Virus record (IMG/VR): IMGVR_UViG_3300006751_000033
Span: 1-39,532 of that record
From: a virus
Length of the DNA: 39,532 nt
Direction: 5' to 3' (one strand)
Shown: one piece after another, positions 1-7,117 of the stretch
Layout of the letters: every line of letters starts with the position of its first letter
Numbering within the stretch: position 1 is the first letter of the stretch
Translations under genes and position numbers: made by a program
The notes under the pieces: generated by a model
Databases searched by the model: none
What the model saw: the letters and a program-made list of their open reading frames with translations, nothing else
What the model was told of the DNA's origin: nothing

Positions 1-1
1 C

Positions 2-1009
2 AAGCCCCCCGCCGCCACAGATATCGCTACTGCTGGGGCTTACACTCCAGCGGAGATTGAAGAAGCCAAGGCTCTATGGGTAGAGAAGGGCATAGAGTCG
101 CCGCACTTCAAGCGGTGGAGTGGCGGCATAGAACCAACACAAATCCCTTCCGAAAGTCTTACACCGAAGCTGAGTACAGGAGACAATGCAGGTTGGGAGA
201 ACTATTCAAGGGAGGCGCTAAACGACAAGTACGCGGACGCATATAAGCGACTTCTTGCCCAAGTTCCGAATCCCGATAACTTAAAGTATATCGATCAAGT
301 AGCGTACACTCCAGATGTGCTTGTTGTTCACCATAGTACCCCTGGTATGCGCGGCACTACAATAGACTACGATGCGGGGCGTTCGTTCGGATTTCACGCA
401 GGGACGACAGAAGCTGCTCAACACCGTGAGTATCGGCTTGCACGGTCCTCTCGGGCCGATGAGTTAGCAAACCCATTTGAGCCAAAACCACCACCCCACC
501 CTATCGGTCAGGGTAGGATTCAGCCTTCGTATGACGCGGAGCGTGTGTTCTACTTTAAGTACAATAAACTACTACCTTTACCTGACGGATATGGGTGGGG
601 CGCAAAGTCTGTCCTACTTGACTCGATTAAGTCTGCTGAGAGACTGAATGAGAAAAAGTTTGCGGCAGACCTAAAAAAGTATCTCGATGATGCCGAGTTA
701 AGGGTACGCAACGCGGGATTAGATTGGGACGGGTCAGCCAATCTCAGGTTAAATGAGGCGGTAGAAGCACAGTCGGTACGCGATATTTACAAAAAGCACG
801 GGTTTGATGGCGTTATCTATACGAACATAGCTGAGGACCCAGGCTCGTTGTCGATTATTGCGATCGATGATTCGTCATTAAAGTTGGCGGCTGATGCGCC
901 GGACTTAGGTAAGGTAACCGGTGAGTTTAAGCCTACCGGATTGTATGGCGCAGGTGCCGCCGTTCCTGCTGCTGCCGCTGTACGGTCACAAAGAGAGGAT
1001 GAACTATGA
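2..1009 (+). CDS. ADP-ribosyltransferase-like polyvalent protein, C-terminal part (5' truncated)
   Basis: The reading frame is open from the window edge with no stop, so this is the last 335 residues of a longer protein; a GTG at 317 is internal. The pattern matches ART-type domains found at the ends of phage polyvalent proteins: an SPHFKRWSGG block like the usual F-x-x-W-F-G-x-S, then VLVVHHSTPG (usual V-x-Y-H-G-T), then FGFHAGTTEAA (usual G-x-x-F), then a strand VFYFKYNKLLPL, and near the end KKHGFDGVIYTN followed by GSLSIIAIDDSSLK. Such domains transfer ADP-ribose from NAD to protein targets and may act on host proteins early in infection. The match is by motif only; activity is not shown, and residues differ from the commonest form (His-Ser-Thr for His-Gly-Thr). 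The tail of the protein is Ala-rich. It overlaps the next gene by four bases (ATGA), so the two are probably co-translated. Confidence 0.7.
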   Translation, partial: KPPAATDIATAGAYTPAEIEEAKALWVEKGIESPHFKRWSGGIEPTQIPSESLTPKLSTGDNAGWENYSREALNDKYADAYKRLLAQVPNPDNLKYIDQVAYTPDVLVVHHSTPGMRGTTIDYDAGRSFGFHAGTTEAAQHREYRLARSSRADELANPFEPKPPPHPIGQGRIQPSYDAERVFYFKYNKLLPLPDGYGWGAKSVLLDSIKSAERLNEKKFAADLKKYLDDAELRVRNAGLDWDGSANLRLNEAVEAQSVRDIYKKHGFDGVIYTNIAEDPGSLSIIAIDDSSLKLAADAPDLGKVTGEFKPTGLYGAGAAVPAAAAVRSQREDEL

Positions 1010-1287
1010 GAGGTCTTTTGCTACTGATGATGTTACTTAGTCAACCAGCCGCCGCAACTCAGCAAGTTGAGGGGCAGGTTACCGCGCAAACAGACGATGG
1101 GTCTTGGATATTGCAGTATGACAACAAGCGGTACGTCTGTAAGATTACTCAACTGTGCGAGGACTTCCGAGCCGATATGCACTTCATACCTACGTTTAAG
1201 TTTGCGCGTAATAAAGAGTTGATTGACTACATGACCAAGGACTGGAAGTGGCATGACTGCATTATCCACAGTTGTCGAGAGTATTAA
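1006..1287 (+). CDS. Small secreted protein with four cysteines
   Basis: A 93-residue protein. It opens with a clear signal peptide: Arg2, then a hydrophobic run of Leu and Met to about residue 12, then SQPAAA, with likely cleavage near residue 17. The mature part is about 75 residues with cysteines at 45, 51, 85 and 90, spaced as two close pairs (C-x5-C and C-x4-C). This fits two disulfides in the periplasm or outside the cell. The start overlaps the end of the ART-like gene, so expression is coupled to it. I do not recognise the family. A role in the envelope, such as blocking superinfection or modifying the surface, would fit a secreted phage protein but is a guess. It is the last plus-strand gene before the terminator. 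Confidence 0.7.
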   Translation: MRGLLLLMMLLSQPAAATQQVEGQVTAQTDDGSWILQYDNKRYVCKITQLCEDFRADMHFIPTFKFARNKELIDYMTKDWKWHDCIIHSCREY

Positions 1288-1312
1288 CGACATGGCGGAT
1301 AAGAAATAACGT

Positions 1313-1402
1313 CCAGGTTCTCCCCCCACCCACATCGTCTGTTCCCATCTCGGAGCGTGAGCATGGGCGATTCCTACCGGGTGGGGGGAGGACTTTACCT
1401 GG
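1313..1402. other. Long imperfect hairpin in non-coding region
   Basis: CTCCCCCCACCC (1320-1331) is perfectly complementary to GGGTGGGGGGAG (1379-1390), a 12-bp G:C-rich stem. Outside it, CCAGG (1313-1317) can pair with CCTGG (1398-1402). The 47-base interior holds a second small hairpin (CCCAT and CTC pairing with GAG and ATGGG around loop GGAGCGT). There is no U-run after it, so it is not a simple intrinsic terminator. It lies between convergent genes and is not coding in any convincing frame. It could be part of a structured small RNA, a 3' end stabiliser, or a DNA cruciform or protein-binding site. Confidence 0.5.
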
Positions 1403-1433
1403 GCATTTGCCCCGCCCCCTGATACAATCGGTT

Positions 1434-1486
1434 TAGCCGGTATCTTGAACGTTGTCTTGCATGTTTGTTGTCTTGCCCACCGGCTA
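1434..1486. repeat. Inverted repeat enclosing a 10-bp direct repeat
   Basis: TAGCCGGT (1434-1441) and ACCGGCTA (1479-1486) form a perfect 8-bp inverted repeat. The 37-base interior contains GTTGTCTTGC twice (1451-1460 and 1467-1476). It lies directly upstream of, and touches, the terminator stem. Together with the hairpin at 1313-1402 it makes this intergenic stretch far more structured than the other gaps in the window. Confidence 0.45.
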
Positions 1487-1532
1487 CCGTCCAACGGCAG
1501 GTTTGTTTTTCCGCTGCTGTTGGGCGGTTTTT
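1486..1532 (+). terminator. Rho-independent terminator for the rightward transcript
   Basis: A 15-bp stem pairs 1486-1500 with 1514-1528, with only G-U wobbles as imperfections, around a 13-base T-rich loop, followed by TTTT (1529-1532). It ends transcription of the ART-like and secreted-protein genes (or of a small RNA in the gap) immediately before the stop codon of the convergent scaffold-like gene. There is no A-run on the other side, so it should work mainly in the rightward direction. Confidence 0.75.
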
Positions 1533-1533
1533 A

Positions 1534-2490
1534 CTATCCGCCTTGTTGGGTAGCGGCTTCTGCCATGTACTGACGACGCAATAGATCCATACGTTCGTCG
1601 AACGAAAGGTTGGTTTGCTCCGTTGTGTTAGCCGCAGGGCTCGCACCCATGTTCATCATTTCGACGGCATCAGGCACTGGTGCTGGTTCGACTGGCGCGG
1701 GTTCAGGTGCCTGTTCTGGTTCAGGCGCCGGGTATCCAGCAAGAACCATACGCAGTGCAGATTCCTTCGGAATGTTACTGGCAACCTGAACACACAAGGC
1801 GTACAGCGCGTCTTTGTCATTGTAGACGTGAGGCGCAGCTTCCTGAATCCAACTCTCGAAGTTGTCTACTTCGGCATCCAGTGCTGCTTGCTCCCGCTGC
1901 GCCTCTGCGTGCTCAAAGTTACGCGCACGTTCTTCAGCAGCCTCACGCGCCGCAATCAACTCATCAATCGTGGTCGTGTGGCTTGTTTGTTGCTTCAGAA
2001 CAGCTTGCTCATGCTCTTTGCGAAGCGTGTCGAGCGCAGATGAATGGTTAGCGCGTAGCAACTCCATCTCACGTTGCTTCTCAGCCATTGGGTCGACATC
2101 ACCATGCAGCCACTTCTGTACACGAAGTTCGGTGTCACGAATCTCTTTCTCTCTGGTGTCTAAGGCACGACGCTTGACGGCCGCTTCTTGGAACGCTTTG
2201 GTGTAACCGCGTTCATAGTTGCGATACTTCGCAGTCATGCCCCGCTGCACAACGTCTCGAATGTTCTCGTCGAGTCCGGTGTACCAAGCCTCTTTTTGGA
2301 TTGACTCAAGTTCACCGTTCCAATCAAGGACGTCAGGTGCTGCTTCCAATGCGTCTGCCGCAGTTTCGGTAGACTCAACAGAGTCAGAGGCTACCTCGAC
2401 TGATTCTTGTACTGACTCTACAGGCTCCGACGATTCAACTGATTCGGTGGATACTGCTTCGTCTACGGCTTCGTTGTCTTCTTCAAACAT
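1534..2490 (-). CDS. Putative scaffolding protein (acidic, coiled coil)
   Basis: A 318-residue, highly acidic protein and the last gene of the leftward operon. The first 55 residues are Glu/Ser/Val-rich low-complexity sequence. Residues of about 75-210 are charged helix with heptad character (runs such as RREKE, EAAEERARNFEHAEAQREQ). Then comes a Pro/Ala/Glu-rich linker and a short C-terminal helix, SFDERMDLLRRQYMAEAA. Acidic disordered N-terminus, long coiled coil and a basic-amphipathic C-terminal helix are usual for phage scaffolding proteins, which bind capsid protein through the C-terminus. Its place in the portal operon fits. The start has a good ribosome-binding site (AAGGGGA, 4 bases before ATG). 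I infer scaffold from architecture and context, not from sequence identity. Confidence 0.5.
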   Translation of the reverse strand: MFEEDNEAVDEAVSTESVESSEPVESVQESVEVASDSVESTETAADALEAAPDVLDWNGELESIQKEAWYTGLDENIRDVVQRGMTAKYRNYERGYTKAFQEAAVKRRALDTREKEIRDTELRVQKWLHGDVDPMAEKQREMELLRANHSSALDTLRKEHEQAVLKQQTSHTTTIDELIAAREAAEERARNFEHAEAQREQAALDAEVDNFESWIQEAAPHVYNDKDALYALCVQVASNIPKESALRMVLAGYPAPEPEQAPEPAPVEPAPVPDAVEMMNMGASPAANTTEQTNLSFDERMDLLRRQYMAEAATQQGG

Positions 2491-2514
2491 TATTTCCCCT
2501 TGTTGCTTGAGTGG

Positions 2515-3198
2515 TTATTTTGATTTCTTTACTGCCGATTTCATCGCGGCCTTGGTAGCCCCAAACATACCGGAGACACCACCTACGGCATCAGTCAGTT
2601 TCGCGCCTATGGGTGACGCAGACCCAAAACCAGCGGCACCGGTCAACGCTTTAGCCATTGATGGGCCACCTTCAGCCTCTTCAGGCATAGGTTCTTCGGC
2701 TGGTGGTTCTTCGGCTGGAGCCATATCAGCTTCCAAAGCCGCGTCTTCCGTCGCTGTGTCCGCTGTACGCGCAGCAATCTTCTCTACCTGCATGCGAAGT
2801 TGCATGTCACCAGCCAGCATTTCTGCGATCTCTGTAGGTGACTTACCTTCCATCTGAGGCATCATTTGCGCCGCTGCTAAGATTTGTGACGCGCGCTCAG
2901 GAGAAACACCCAACATATCTTCGAGGGGCTTCGTGTCCATGGTTGCGTCGTCGCCCGCCATGTCTTCTTCGGTCATGTCAGCAGGACTTGTTTCTTGCGG
3001 GCCCAACGCGCCTTCGACATTGTTCAGCATGTCACCCAGCATCAAAGAGTCGGCCTCATTTGCCAGTGGCACCAAGTCACGATCAGGGATGACCTCTTGC
3101 GCGGCACCTTCGCCTTCGGGCATGGGTGGCGCATCTTCGGGTGCTCCAGGTTCTCCAGCGTATGGAAGTTTCTTACCTGTTTTGGGATCGGTGGGCAT
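2515..3198 (-). CDS. Acidic Ala/Gly/Met-rich protein of unknown function
   Basis: A 227-residue protein from the ATG that follows AAGGAG by six or seven bases. An upstream ATG would add twelve residues but has no such site. It begins MPTDPKTGKKLPYAG and is Pro/Glu/Ala-rich for about 60 residues. The middle (VSPERASQILAAAQMM, SPTEIAEMLAGDMQLRMQVEKIAA) looks helical. A second acidic Pro-rich stretch (EEPPAEEPMPEEAE) is followed by a Gly/Ala-rich, mildly hydrophobic C-terminus ending in KSAVKKSK. I do not recognise the family. The place between portal and scaffold-like genes suggests a minor head or assembly protein. The basic Gly/Ala tail could interact with membrane or DNA, but this is inference. 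Confidence 0.65.
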   Translation of the reverse strand: MPTDPKTGKKLPYAGEPGAPEDAPPMPEGEGAAQEVIPDRDLVPLANEADSLMLGDMLNNVEGALGPQETSPADMTEEDMAGDDATMDTKPLEDMLGVSPERASQILAAAQMMPQMEGKSPTEIAEMLAGDMQLRMQVEKIAARTADTATEDAALEADMAPAEEPPAEEPMPEEAEGGPSMAKALTGAAGFGSASPIGAKLTDAVGGVSGMFGATKAAMKSAVKKSK

Positions 3199-3217
3199 GG
3201 GAGTCTCCTTAATATAT

Positions 3218-3234
3218 GTGGTGTAACATACCAC
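3218..3234. repeat. Small dyad upstream of an operon-internal start
   Basis: GTGGT (3218-3222) and ACCAC (3230-3234) flank seven bases, directly upstream of the ribosome-binding site of the acidic protein gene on the minus strand. It could be a weak RNA hairpin in the short gap after the preceding gene. It resembles in form the dyad at 8798-8813 (GTGAT, ATCAC). Five-base arms occur easily by chance. Confidence 0.2.
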
Positions 3235-3240
3235 GTAGGA

Positions 3241-3432
3241 TTAGTCAGTTGTTGGTTCCTGCTTCGCAGGCTTCTTTTTCTTGGCGAGTTTCCAGGCTTG
3301 AGTCAGCCCATGACTTGCGATGCTTTTACCTGTGAGTATTCTACGCTCTCCGCTTCTCATGTGCTCATAGACGTACGCATCTTGATACGGCATGTCGAGC
3401 ACGTAGCGTAGCTTGCTCTCATTCAGTATCAC
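3241..3432 (-). CDS. Small basic protein, unknown
   Basis: A 63-residue protein whose ATG overlaps the end of the zinc-ribbon gene by four bases, showing translational coupling. The N-terminal two thirds look folded (RYVLDMPYQDAYVYEHMRSG), and the C-terminus is Lys-rich (KLAKKKKPAKQEP), a likely nucleic-acid or acidic-partner contact. The phrase MRSGERRILTGKSIASHGLTQAWKLAKK has the look of a short winged or beta-hairpin unit, but I cannot assign it. The coupling and packing make it a real gene despite its size. Confidence 0.6.
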   Translation of the reverse strand: MILNESKLRYVLDMPYQDAYVYEHMRSGERRILTGKSIASHGLTQAWKLAKKKKPAKQEPTTD

Positions 3433-3911
3433 TCTTTGCCTTTTACTAAGTCAGCAGCAGAAGCGATCCTTGTCTTTGTGTTTCCAACAGCCAAGTGTTC
3501 TTGTGCTCGGCGCTTCTGGTGCTCACGGATACCCTTACGCATGTTCTCGTCAATACCGTGGCTCTTGCGTTGCTTGAAGGAACGGTGCCGAAGTTCGTCT
3601 AATCGTGTGCTTTTTTGCGTATCGCTTTCGTGGGATACCTCGACGCGCTTGCCGGGGAACTTCTTTTGAATGGCAGCTACGCACCGATCATAGTCTTCTT
3701 TTGTCTCAGCCTTACCCATGACACCAAAGTCGACTGGTGCAAATGAACCGTAGCCCTGGCCGTGGATCGCAAAGCTGAACCCTTTGAAACTCATCTTACG
3801 TTCGCTACCGCACTCAGGACAGTCGGGTGGGCCCTCTGATGTGCGGTAGAACACTTCGTATTCAAAGAAGTCGCAGCCAGTACATTCGATATTGTTTGTT
3901 CTAAAACTCAT
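3429..3911 (-). CDS. Zinc-ribbon protein in the head operon
   Basis: A 160-residue protein with a four-cysteine zinc ribbon at the N-terminus: C10-x2-C13 and C31-x2-C34, with aromatic residues between (FFEYEVFYR), like the FmdB-type ribbon layout. After it comes a short Gly-rich stretch (HGQGYGSF), then a basic helical region (ELRHRSFKQRKSH, REHQKRRAQEH). The two parts suggest zinc-stabilised folding with nucleic-acid or protein binding. It starts by overlapping the last base of the upstream gene stop (TAATG) and ends overlapping the next gene by four bases. Its role in head assembly or in gene control is not known; both are possible. Confidence 0.65.
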   Translation of the reverse strand: MSFRTNNIECTGCDFFEYEVFYRTSEGPPDCPECGSERKMSFKGFSFAIHGQGYGSFAPVDFGVMGKAETKEDYDRCVAAIQKKFPGKRVEVSHESDTQKSTRLDELRHRSFKQRKSHGIDENMRKGIREHQKRRAQEHLAVGNTKTRIASAADLVKGKE

Positions 3912-4795
3912 TACAACCCAAATGCCTCCATCTTAGCTTTATTCGCCTTAAACTTTTCTCTTTGTGCTTTGTCGTCGTGAGCACGCATGAGGTCTCCCTC
4001 TTCGCCTGTAGGCACTAAAAACACTTCCCCTGATTCATACGTTTCTTTCGAGTACGGGATGCCGTCAATCTCTACACCCTCTTCGGTATACGGCTGTCTG
4101 TCTTCGTATGATTGTCCGTAGTTCTTTGCTGCTGCGTCGAAAGCCTTTTGGATGAGTTGTTCAGGAGTCATGTCCTCACTACCCTCCAGGTGAGGCGCAT
4201 AGAGTTCAGCGTTCACGTCAGCGGCACCCGAAGTTTTCACCGGATCACCACCGCCATTGGTGCCCTCATCTTCTTCGTCACCACCCGTCTGTCCTTGACG
4301 CTTAGGTTGTTTTTTGCCGCGTTCGACTGCCTGCCCCGCAGCTTTTTTCCACTTCTCTGCTCGGTCTTCTTTTTCGATCGCTACATTCGCTGCCTTGTCT
4401 TCCTCGGATAGAGGCTCGTCGTGCACAGGTGTTTGTTCGTCGGCTTCTTCAAAAAACTTGCGGAAAGCTTCTTTATCTTTGTCTTCTTCTTTAGATTGGT
4501 ATACCAATCCAGCCCCAGGCTTACTGCTATCGAAGCTAAAACTTTTCTGCACCTCTCTTTTTTGTGCGTCTAGTTTTTCGGCAAGGTCAGGGTATTTGCG
4601 AAGGTGTACAGCTTTCGCGTATTTGCGTTGCTGAGTTGGGGTGCCCTCGGGCACGGTTACAGTGCCTGTACCTGCCTCGCCCTTGCCCCCAAGTGAGATT
4701 GTTTGTTCTTCGTCCTCATCTTCTCGCATGCGCTGTAAAACGTTTCCAGCGGTTTGATCGGTTGAGATCGCACCCGGTTTCTTTTCTACACCCAT
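3911..4795 (-). CDS. Charged, largely disordered protein downstream of portal
   Basis: A 294-residue protein with AGGAGA five bases before ATG. It is rich in Glu, Lys, Asp and Gly, with low-complexity stretches (REDEDEEQ, GGDEEDEGTNGGGD). More folded-looking parts are near residues 55-80 (RKYAKAVHLRKYPDLAEKLDAQ), 205-240 (EDMTPEQLIQKAFDAAAKNY) and 245-275 (EEGVEIDGIPYSKETYESGEVFLVP). The last 20 residues form a basic helix (KFKANKAKMEAFGL). I recognise no family. The position after portal suggests a head-associated or assembly protein. It is not a protease by any motif I can see. Confidence 0.65.
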   Translation of the reverse strand: MGVEKKPGAISTDQTAGNVLQRMREDEDEEQTISLGGKGEAGTGTVTVPEGTPTQQRKYAKAVHLRKYPDLAEKLDAQKREVQKSFSFDSSKPGAGLVYQSKEEDKDKEAFRKFFEEADEQTPVHDEPLSEEDKAANVAIEKEDRAEKWKKAAGQAVERGKKQPKRQGQTGGDEEDEGTNGGGDPVKTSGAADVNAELYAPHLEGSEDMTPEQLIQKAFDAAAKNYGQSYEDRQPYTEEGVEIDGIPYSKETYESGEVFLVPTGEEGDLMRAHDDKAQREKFKANKAKMEAFGL

Positions 4796-4804
4796 TTTAG
4801 TCTC

Positions 4805-6541
4805 CTATTGCTGGCGTATCGGTGCGCCACCACCAGCAGCTAACACCTCTTCTGGCGCGGCCTCTGCGGGTGCTGCCCCTGGGGCTATTTCGACAACGTT
4901 CTCGTCGAGAGCCTGTTGCGTGTCTGTGAGAGCCTGACTTGCACCGTCTGGCGACTGAGCACCTGCGATCATCAACTCTTGTTGTTGTGCAGCAGCAGCG
5001 CTCATTGCAGCATCCTTTGGCGGCATCAGTACGTTCTTCGATAGTCCGATACCTTCGATGAGTTCTTCCGTCAGTTGACGTACATCAATGTGCGGGCTCT
5101 GGACCAGCATCGGAAGCATCTGAATCATGGACTCCAACACAACTGCGGGGTTGCGTTGCATTGGGTGATGTGTGGTCATCTCAAAGTCGACCAGCACGTC
5201 TGCGATTGAGTCTATTGTAACTGTATCCCACCGACGTTCGCCTGAGACTCGAACCGTCTTGGCCTCACTCATGTAGAGTTTCGAGAGGTAAAAAGCCTTC
5301 GCAGCCACGTCTTGAAGGGAATCGTTGAGGTGTCCTTCGCGGGTGGCAAGACGGTTCCGCATTTGGGAATCGATGATTGCCATTTCGGTCGCGGTCCTGG
5401 CCCCAGTAACCTGTCCCCGTGCGGCCTCAGCAAGTGCAGATATAAAAGCTGCATCGTCTTCCTGTCGAGCGATGAACTCCTTAACTCCCTGCGGTGAATC
5501 AGGCATCGGCATTGGGTAAAACAATGTGGCTAAGTTTCGCAGTGCTTCGCTGTTCTCTGGCGCAACACCGATGAACGCACCGGTTGACGACTCAACTGCC
5601 TTGTTCAGATCCTCTTCTGTGATTCGTCCTGCATCGTACAGAATCCTCGGAATCATTAGGTAGGTGATCTGCTTCATGTGACTGAGCAAATCATTGACCG
5701 TTTGTTGTTGGTCGAGAATCAACTGGACTTCGCTGAGACCCAAACAGTCAACGCCTGAGTGGTTCAAGCTGAACATGCTGTATGGAATGTAGTCGATCTT
5801 GTCTTCAAACACGACGGCGTCAGCTTGCTTTACGTAGTGCTGTACGATGTTTCGTTGGCGATCGTAGTATTCCCATACTGTGACCCATTGAAACGAATCA
5901 CGTACTGTGTTCGTCTGACCTTTTTGTGACCGGTCGAGCATCCAACTTGGGTAGCGATCGGGTCGAATGTCTCCAAGCTTTTCGGATTTATACCGCCCAG
6001 ATTGTACGCGTGCCTTGAACTCAGACCATGGCATGACTGTAGCTTCCAACCAGTAACGCACATCGTCTACGTCGCGCACAGTCATGTCGAAGAACAGCGC
6101 GCTCGGGTCGACTACCTTGACGACAGGGCGGTCTTCTACGGTACTCCAACCAGTCTTGAAGATACCGCGCTTACAGAGAACGGCATCAATCAGTGCCGTG
6201 GCTGCGCGTCTACGCATCTTGTTGGAGTGAAACACGTACTCCATAAAACCGTTGACTGCCGGCGCTGCGTCCTCACTGTCCGGGTTTCTCGGGTTTGCTG
6301 CAACAACCGGGTTGGGCCCAAGTAGCGCCGATACCGCAGTATCTGCGATGGCGTACACAAGGTTCTTGGAACTTAGCAGTGAGTTACCCGAGTCGCCAAG
6401 ATCCGAGGCTCCTTTGTTTGAAAAGAAGTCTCCGCGATAGAACCTACGCGCCCGATCAAACGACTTCTTTTCGTTCTTCTGGTAGAACGATAGGTGCTTG
6501 TCGATAAGTTGATTAAGTTTATCCATTGTTTCCGCCACCAT
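4805..6541 (-). CDS. Portal protein
   Basis: A 578-residue protein with the typical size and order of phage portals. The N-terminus is helical (FYQKNEKKSFDRARRFYRGDF). It then has SALLGPNPVVAANPRN, a mid-region RPVVKVVDPSALFFDM, and the helix-rich part LGLSEVQLILDQQQTVNDLL followed by TYLMIPRILYDAG. Next comes RGQVTGARTATEMAIIDSQM, a pattern often seen in the crown-proximal part, and finally an Ala/Pro/Gln-rich tail. Portals form the dodecameric ring through which DNA enters and leaves the head. The gene sits just downstream of terminase, as expected. The ATG at 6541 overlaps the upstream gene by 23 bases; a second ATG at 6526 overlaps it by 8 bases and may be the true start (573 residues). 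Confidence 0.85.
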   Translation of the reverse strand: MVAETMDKLNQLIDKHLSFYQKNEKKSFDRARRFYRGDFFSNKGASDLGDSGNSLLSSKNLVYAIADTAVSALLGPNPVVAANPRNPDSEDAAPAVNGFMEYVFHSNKMRRRAATALIDAVLCKRGIFKTGWSTVEDRPVVKVVDPSALFFDMTVRDVDDVRYWLEATVMPWSEFKARVQSGRYKSEKLGDIRPDRYPSWMLDRSQKGQTNTVRDSFQWVTVWEYYDRQRNIVQHYVKQADAVVFEDKIDYIPYSMFSLNHSGVDCLGLSEVQLILDQQQTVNDLLSHMKQITYLMIPRILYDAGRITEEDLNKAVESSTGAFIGVAPENSEALRNLATLFYPMPMPDSPQGVKEFIARQEDDAAFISALAEAARGQVTGARTATEMAIIDSQMRNRLATREGHLNDSLQDVAAKAFYLSKLYMSEAKTVRVSGERRWDTVTIDSIADVLVDFEMTTHHPMQRNPAVVLESMIQMLPMLVQSPHIDVRQLTEELIEGIGLSKNVLMPPKDAAMSAAAAQQQELMIAGAQSPDGASQALTDTQQALDENVVEIAPGAAPAEAAPEEVLAAGGGAPIRQQ

Positions 6542-6857
6542 CCTGCATCTTCTGTGCGCGTGTCAGCGCAGTCTCTATAACTTCTCTTGGCGTTCCTTTT
6601 AAGCCGTAAGTCGCGCCCATTACTTGGGATGACGAAAGCCCCATTTTTCTGAGCGCCTTACTGAGAAGTTCATTCTGTTTAGTCGATAACTCTCTTTGTG
6701 ACGAGTAGCCCCCGAAACTGCCGGTCATCATAAAAGCGCTGCGTTGCTCCGCTGTTTTTCCCTTCTTAAACAACGCCTTGGGTGATCGCATCATCCACTT
6801 ACCAGGGCCACCTGAGTCTTTGAAGCCCTCGGCCATTATCCCTCTACCCTTACCCAT
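6519..6857 (-). CDS. Small basic protein between terminase and portal
   Basis: A 112-residue Gly/Lys/Ser-rich protein. It starts on the overlapping TAATG of the previous gene and overlaps the portal start. The first 30 residues are Gly-rich and basic (MGKGRGIMAEGFKDSGGPGK). The C-terminal half is helical with a repeated Ser/Leu pattern (LSKALRKMGLSSSQVMGA, REVIETALTRAQKMQDG). No family is recognised. The slot next to terminase and portal is often used by small terminase-associated or head-completion proteins; no small terminase signature (helix-turn-helix) is visible, so I do not call it TerS. Confidence 0.6.
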   Translation of the reverse strand: MGKGRGIMAEGFKDSGGPGKWMMRSPKALFKKGKTAEQRSAFMMTGSFGGYSSQRELSTKQNELLSKALRKMGLSSSQVMGATYGLKGTPREVIETALTRAQKMQDGGGNNG

Positions 6858-7117
6858 TAGTCACTTCCTTCGATCAAAGACACCTGATCGGGTATTTGGG
6901 GTAGGTAGTTCGTTGTTACCTGACCGCCAGGTTGTAGTCGTCGACTAACAATCTTATTGGCTCTTAGGGTTATTTCTACAGGTTTAAGAGTTAGTCGGTC
7001 ACCTGCGGTTGTCACAACGACCATTGACTTGTCTGTGACGACTCTACCGCCGCGCTTAACTACTTCAGTTGCTGCCCGGTTCGACGGGTTGCTCGTTATT
7101 TCGTTGTAGTTGGCCAT
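6857..7117 (-). CDS. Small beta-rich protein after terminase
   Basis: An 86-residue protein with GGAGG six bases... before ATG, adjacent to the terminase stop. It looks like an all-beta unit: alternating strands GGRVVTDKSMVVVTTAG, RLTLKPVEITLRANKIV and QVTTNYLPQIPDQV. No cysteines and no membrane segment. The close packing shows that it belongs to the packaging operon. Function is unknown; a small head or decoration component is one option. Confidence 0.6.
   Translation of the reverse strand: MANYNEITSNPSNRAATEVVKRGGRVVTDKSMVVVTTAGDRLTLKPVEITLRANKIVSRRLQPGGQVTTNYLPQIPDQVSLIEGSD

Noticed and set aside
1033-1494. Minus-strand frame across the secreted-protein gene and the structured gap
   Set aside because: It overlaps a signal-peptide gene and the hairpins, and no start signal or protein family is visible.
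3199-3234. Twelve-residue N-terminal extension of the acidic protein
   Set aside because: AAGGAG lies just before the later ATG at 3198, and the extension would cross the dyad and has no ribosome-binding site.
6519-6857. Small terminase subunit
   Set aside because: It is beside terL but has no helix-turn-helix or other TerS feature that I can see.
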